A stretch of 7,926 nucleotides of DNA from Bacteroidota bacterium (GTDB taxonomy: Bacteria; Bacteroidota; Rhodothermia; Rhodothermales; UBA10348). Location of the stretch: assembly GCA_018623785.1 (NCBI GenBank), contig JAAZVD010000062.1, positions 1-7,926 of the forward strand, written 5' to 3'. The notes under the pieces were generated by a model. It had not been told where the DNA came from and searched no databases. It saw nothing but the letters and a program-made list of their open reading frames with translations. A program made the translations under genes and the position numbers. Below, piece by piece: positions 6,404 through 7,926 of the stretch. How positions within the stretch are numbered: position 1 is the first letter of the stretch; every line of letters starts with the position of its first letter.

Positions 6404-7221
6404 CTTGTGCTCATTCCATTCCAGACGAGGATCGCCTCCGTACCCACGATAGAGATGAGCTGAGCTGCCTCCATATCGACGAGGTCGTAGGTATTGGGCG
6501 GCATGCTCTCGAGAATCAATGGCTCGAATGGATTCATTCGGGGTACTCTTCGGGGCAGCACCGTTTCCGGGACGGGCGGTAAGCTGGATGCAAGATCCGT
6601 TTCGCTGAAATACATGCTCTGGGGGGCGCCCTCCGTGGAATCCGAGGCGCTCAACCCGACCGCACCGCCGAAGTATGCGGACAACTCGAAAGAGAATTCG
6701 ACGACCATGTCCAGTCGCTGTCTGCCGGTAGACGGATCGTCTGATACCAAGTCGACATGACGCAACTCAAGGTCTTCAATCCGATACAGCTGCCGGCCGT
6801 TTTCGATAACCCAGATCAGCTCGTAGACATCCTTGAAGGCGCCCTGACCTTCGATATCGAAGTCGTATCTATAAAACTCTTCTGACTCCTCAACCCCATC
6901 ATAGGTTATGTTGAATGGGTCAAAACCCGTCCCTGTGTGGGTGTTCAGAAAGCGGATAACATCCTCGGATCCAAGCTCCCGAGGTACGATTTTATAGCGC
7001 GCATTCCAGCGGGCGACTACATCTTCCGCCCGACCCGCTGACTGACTCATTTCCGTCATGAGCGACGAAAGCTCAGCCTGCTTCAGACGCGCTACCTGCT
7101 CCGCTTTGGTCAGCCGCTCCAGCTCTTTCGGCTGAGCAAGAAGCGTAATATAGACGCCTATCCCACTAGCTACGAGCAGGAAAATGGTCAAGACGAGCAT
7201 ATTCCGTATCAGATTCGACAT
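6400..7221 (-). CDS. pilO: PilO-like protein fused to the front of a PilP-like domain (frameshifted)
   Basis: 273 residues as it stands. A short cytoplasmic N-terminus, one membrane helix (about 8-28) and a coiled coil (about 31-62) precede a ferredoxin-like PilO domain (about 75-185). This is the bitopic protein that pairs with PilN in the type IV pilus alignment complex. A proline-rich linker (about 213-228) leads to NPFEPL (230-235) and DMEAAQLISIVGTEAILV (249-266), which resemble the DPFxPL and LEAxQLxLVG elements of PilP. The frame then ends at WNGMSTS, out of frame with the rest of that domain. Without one GGAAT copy it would be a 331-residue PilO-PilP fusion. ATG 7221 has GGGAG 7 nt upstream and lies 3 nt after the PilN-like stop. 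Sequence similarity in PilO is low, so the call rests on topology, order and the PilP motifs. Confidence 0.78.
   Translation of the reverse strand: MSNLIRNMLVLTIFLLVASGIGVYITLLAQPKELERLTKAEQVARLKQAELSSLMTEMSQSAGRAEDVVARWNARYKIVPRELGSEDVIRFLNTHTGTGFDPFNITYDGVEESEEFYRYDFDIEGQGAFKDVYELIWVIENGRQLYRIEDLELRHVDLVSDDPSTGRQRLDMVVEFSFELSAYFGGAVGLSASDSTEGAPQSMYFSETDLASSLPPVPETVLPRRVPRMNPFEPLILESMPPNTYDLVDMEAAQLISIVGTEAILVWNGMSTS
6413..6422 (-). repeat. Exact 5-bp tandem duplication (GGAAT x2) causing a frameshift
   Basis: The minus strand reads TGGAATGGAATGAGC. With both copies the PilO-PilP frame stops after seven further codons. With one copy it reads W-N-E-H-K-L-S-V-G-D and continues through the whole PilP-like domain to 6221. 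Five bases is not a multiple of three, so the duplication fully explains the split. It may be a strain mutation, a reversible slippage site or an assembly error. Confidence 0.8.
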
Positions 7222-7224
7222 GAC

Positions 7225-7926
7225 CTATCTCCCAGCCCCCACTGTCGTTTGAGATGATGATTCGCTTGAGCCGAGACCCATGCGCAAGGAATCGAGCGAG
7301 CCCTCTTTGATGCGTTCCGCCGCCTGCTTGCGCAAATATTCCGCCGCCTCGGGAAGCTGTCGCGTGATGGCCAACGTCATATCGAATTCGTAGACCGGTA
7401 TGGACCGGATCTCGGAGAACATGATGTTCTCGATACGGCCACGCGTTTCAGACGCAAACGTGACGATATCGTCCCTGTTCAAGGAGCGTCCACGTATAGC
7501 CAGCGTTCCTGTGCCCTCTTCACGCCACTCGGAAATCCAGAGGCCGGATACATCTCCCGTGTGGGCAGAAGTCCGCTCCAGGGCTCGGCTCCAGACATCA
7601 CTGCCGACAAGCAGAGAATCTAGCAGATCCAGCGCATCTGCGAAGCCGGCGCTGCGTGCCCGCAGACTGTCTATTTTCATTTGAAGATCAGCTACATTTT
7701 CGGTCGTTGAAACCTCCGGAAACTGACTCAATGCGTACCTGGCTTCCTCTATCTGCCGGTTCTGATCCATGTACCGATACACAAAAAACAGGGTCGAGCA
7801 GAAGAGAATGACCATCATGGCCGCAATAGGCCAAGATAGCGGTAATGTGAACCTTTTAGGCTGTAATTCCGGATCCATGAAATCGATGGCCGGGAAAACA
7901 GCACCCCAGATATCATCTTGGACCAC
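7225..7926 (-). CDS. pilN: PilN-like inner-membrane protein (5' end probably outside window)
   Basis: 233 residues are visible. A membrane helix (about 29-51) is followed by a coiled coil (about 54-92) and an alpha/beta domain (about 110-188) with WSRALERTS, then GTLAIRGRSLNRDDIVTF (140-157) and a final FDMTLAI strand (181-187). That is the layout of PilN, which dimerises with PilO and contacts the cytoplasmic actin-like PilM. The tail (190-233) is charged and ends in a serine-rich stretch. The frame is open to the right edge. The GTG at 7926 may be chance, and the residues before the helix (IWGAVFPAIDFMDPEL) could belong to a longer N-terminus or a PilM fusion, so I treat it as partial. It ends 3 nt before the PilO-like ATG, with that gene's ribosome-binding site inside its last codons, which suggests coupled translation. 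Confidence 0.75.
   Translation of the reverse strand: MVQDDIWGAVFPAIDFMDPELQPKRFTLPLSWPIAAMMVILFCSTLFFVYRYMDQNRQIEEARYALSQFPEVSTTENVADLQMKIDSLRARSAGFADALDLLDSLLVGSDVWSRALERTSAHTGDVSGLWISEWREEGTGTLAIRGRSLNRDDIVTFASETRGRIENIMFSEIRSIPVYEFDMTLAITRQLPEAAEYLRKQAAERIKEGSLDSLRMGLGSSESSSQTTVGAGR

Noticed and set aside
6400..6422. Programmed ribosomal frameshifting to join PilO and the PilP end
   Set aside because: No slippery heptamer is visible at the junction, and the exact 5-bp duplication explains the shift more simply.

Overview
The window looks like chromosomal DNA from a Gram-negative bacterium of the Bacteroidota / Rhodothermota (Rhodothermia-Balneolia) kind. This is inferred from family content: a YfhO-type polytopic protein with the motif set common in that group, a PorT-like outer-membrane beta-barrel, moderate-to-high GC, and several genes without a Shine-Dalgarno sequence. 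No rRNA, tRNA, insertion sequence, phage gene or CRISPR array is visible. Coding density is high, and all genes but one lie on the minus strand.

Right part (7926 down to 4817, minus strand): a compact type IV pilus / type II secretion-like assembly block in the order PilN-like (cut by the window edge), PilO-like continuing into a PilP-like region, then a short PilQ-like secretin. This is the classical pilN-O-P-Q order. The inner-membrane bitopic proteins (N, O), the periplasmic link (P domain) and the outer-membrane ring (secretin) would together make the trans-envelope alignment complex. The PilP-like domain is split across two frames by an exact 5-bp tandem duplication. Removing one copy restores a single PilO-PilP fusion of 331 residues.

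Middle (4784 to 3657, minus strand): downstream of the secretin stop there is a perfect 14-bp inverted repeat with a 5-nt loop. It covers the ribosome-binding site and start codon of the next gene. That gene encodes an exported protein that aligns by eye with M28 zinc peptidases but has lost both metal-binding histidines, so it is probably a pseudo-enzyme. It converges on the only plus-strand gene (2992-3612), a small outer-membrane beta-barrel. The 44-nt gap between those two stops holds no convincing terminator.

Left part: the 155-bp divergent spacer between the barrel gene and a plsC-like acyltransferase gene (2018-2836, minus) carries three abutting imperfect copies of a 31-bp unit in exact register, plus a 7-bp dyad. 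It looks like a control region for one or both genes. Forty-eight bases after plsC, a YfhO-like membrane-protein gene starts and runs off the left edge; 656 codons are present. plsC and yfhO are probably co-transcribed and both point to envelope lipid or glycan work.
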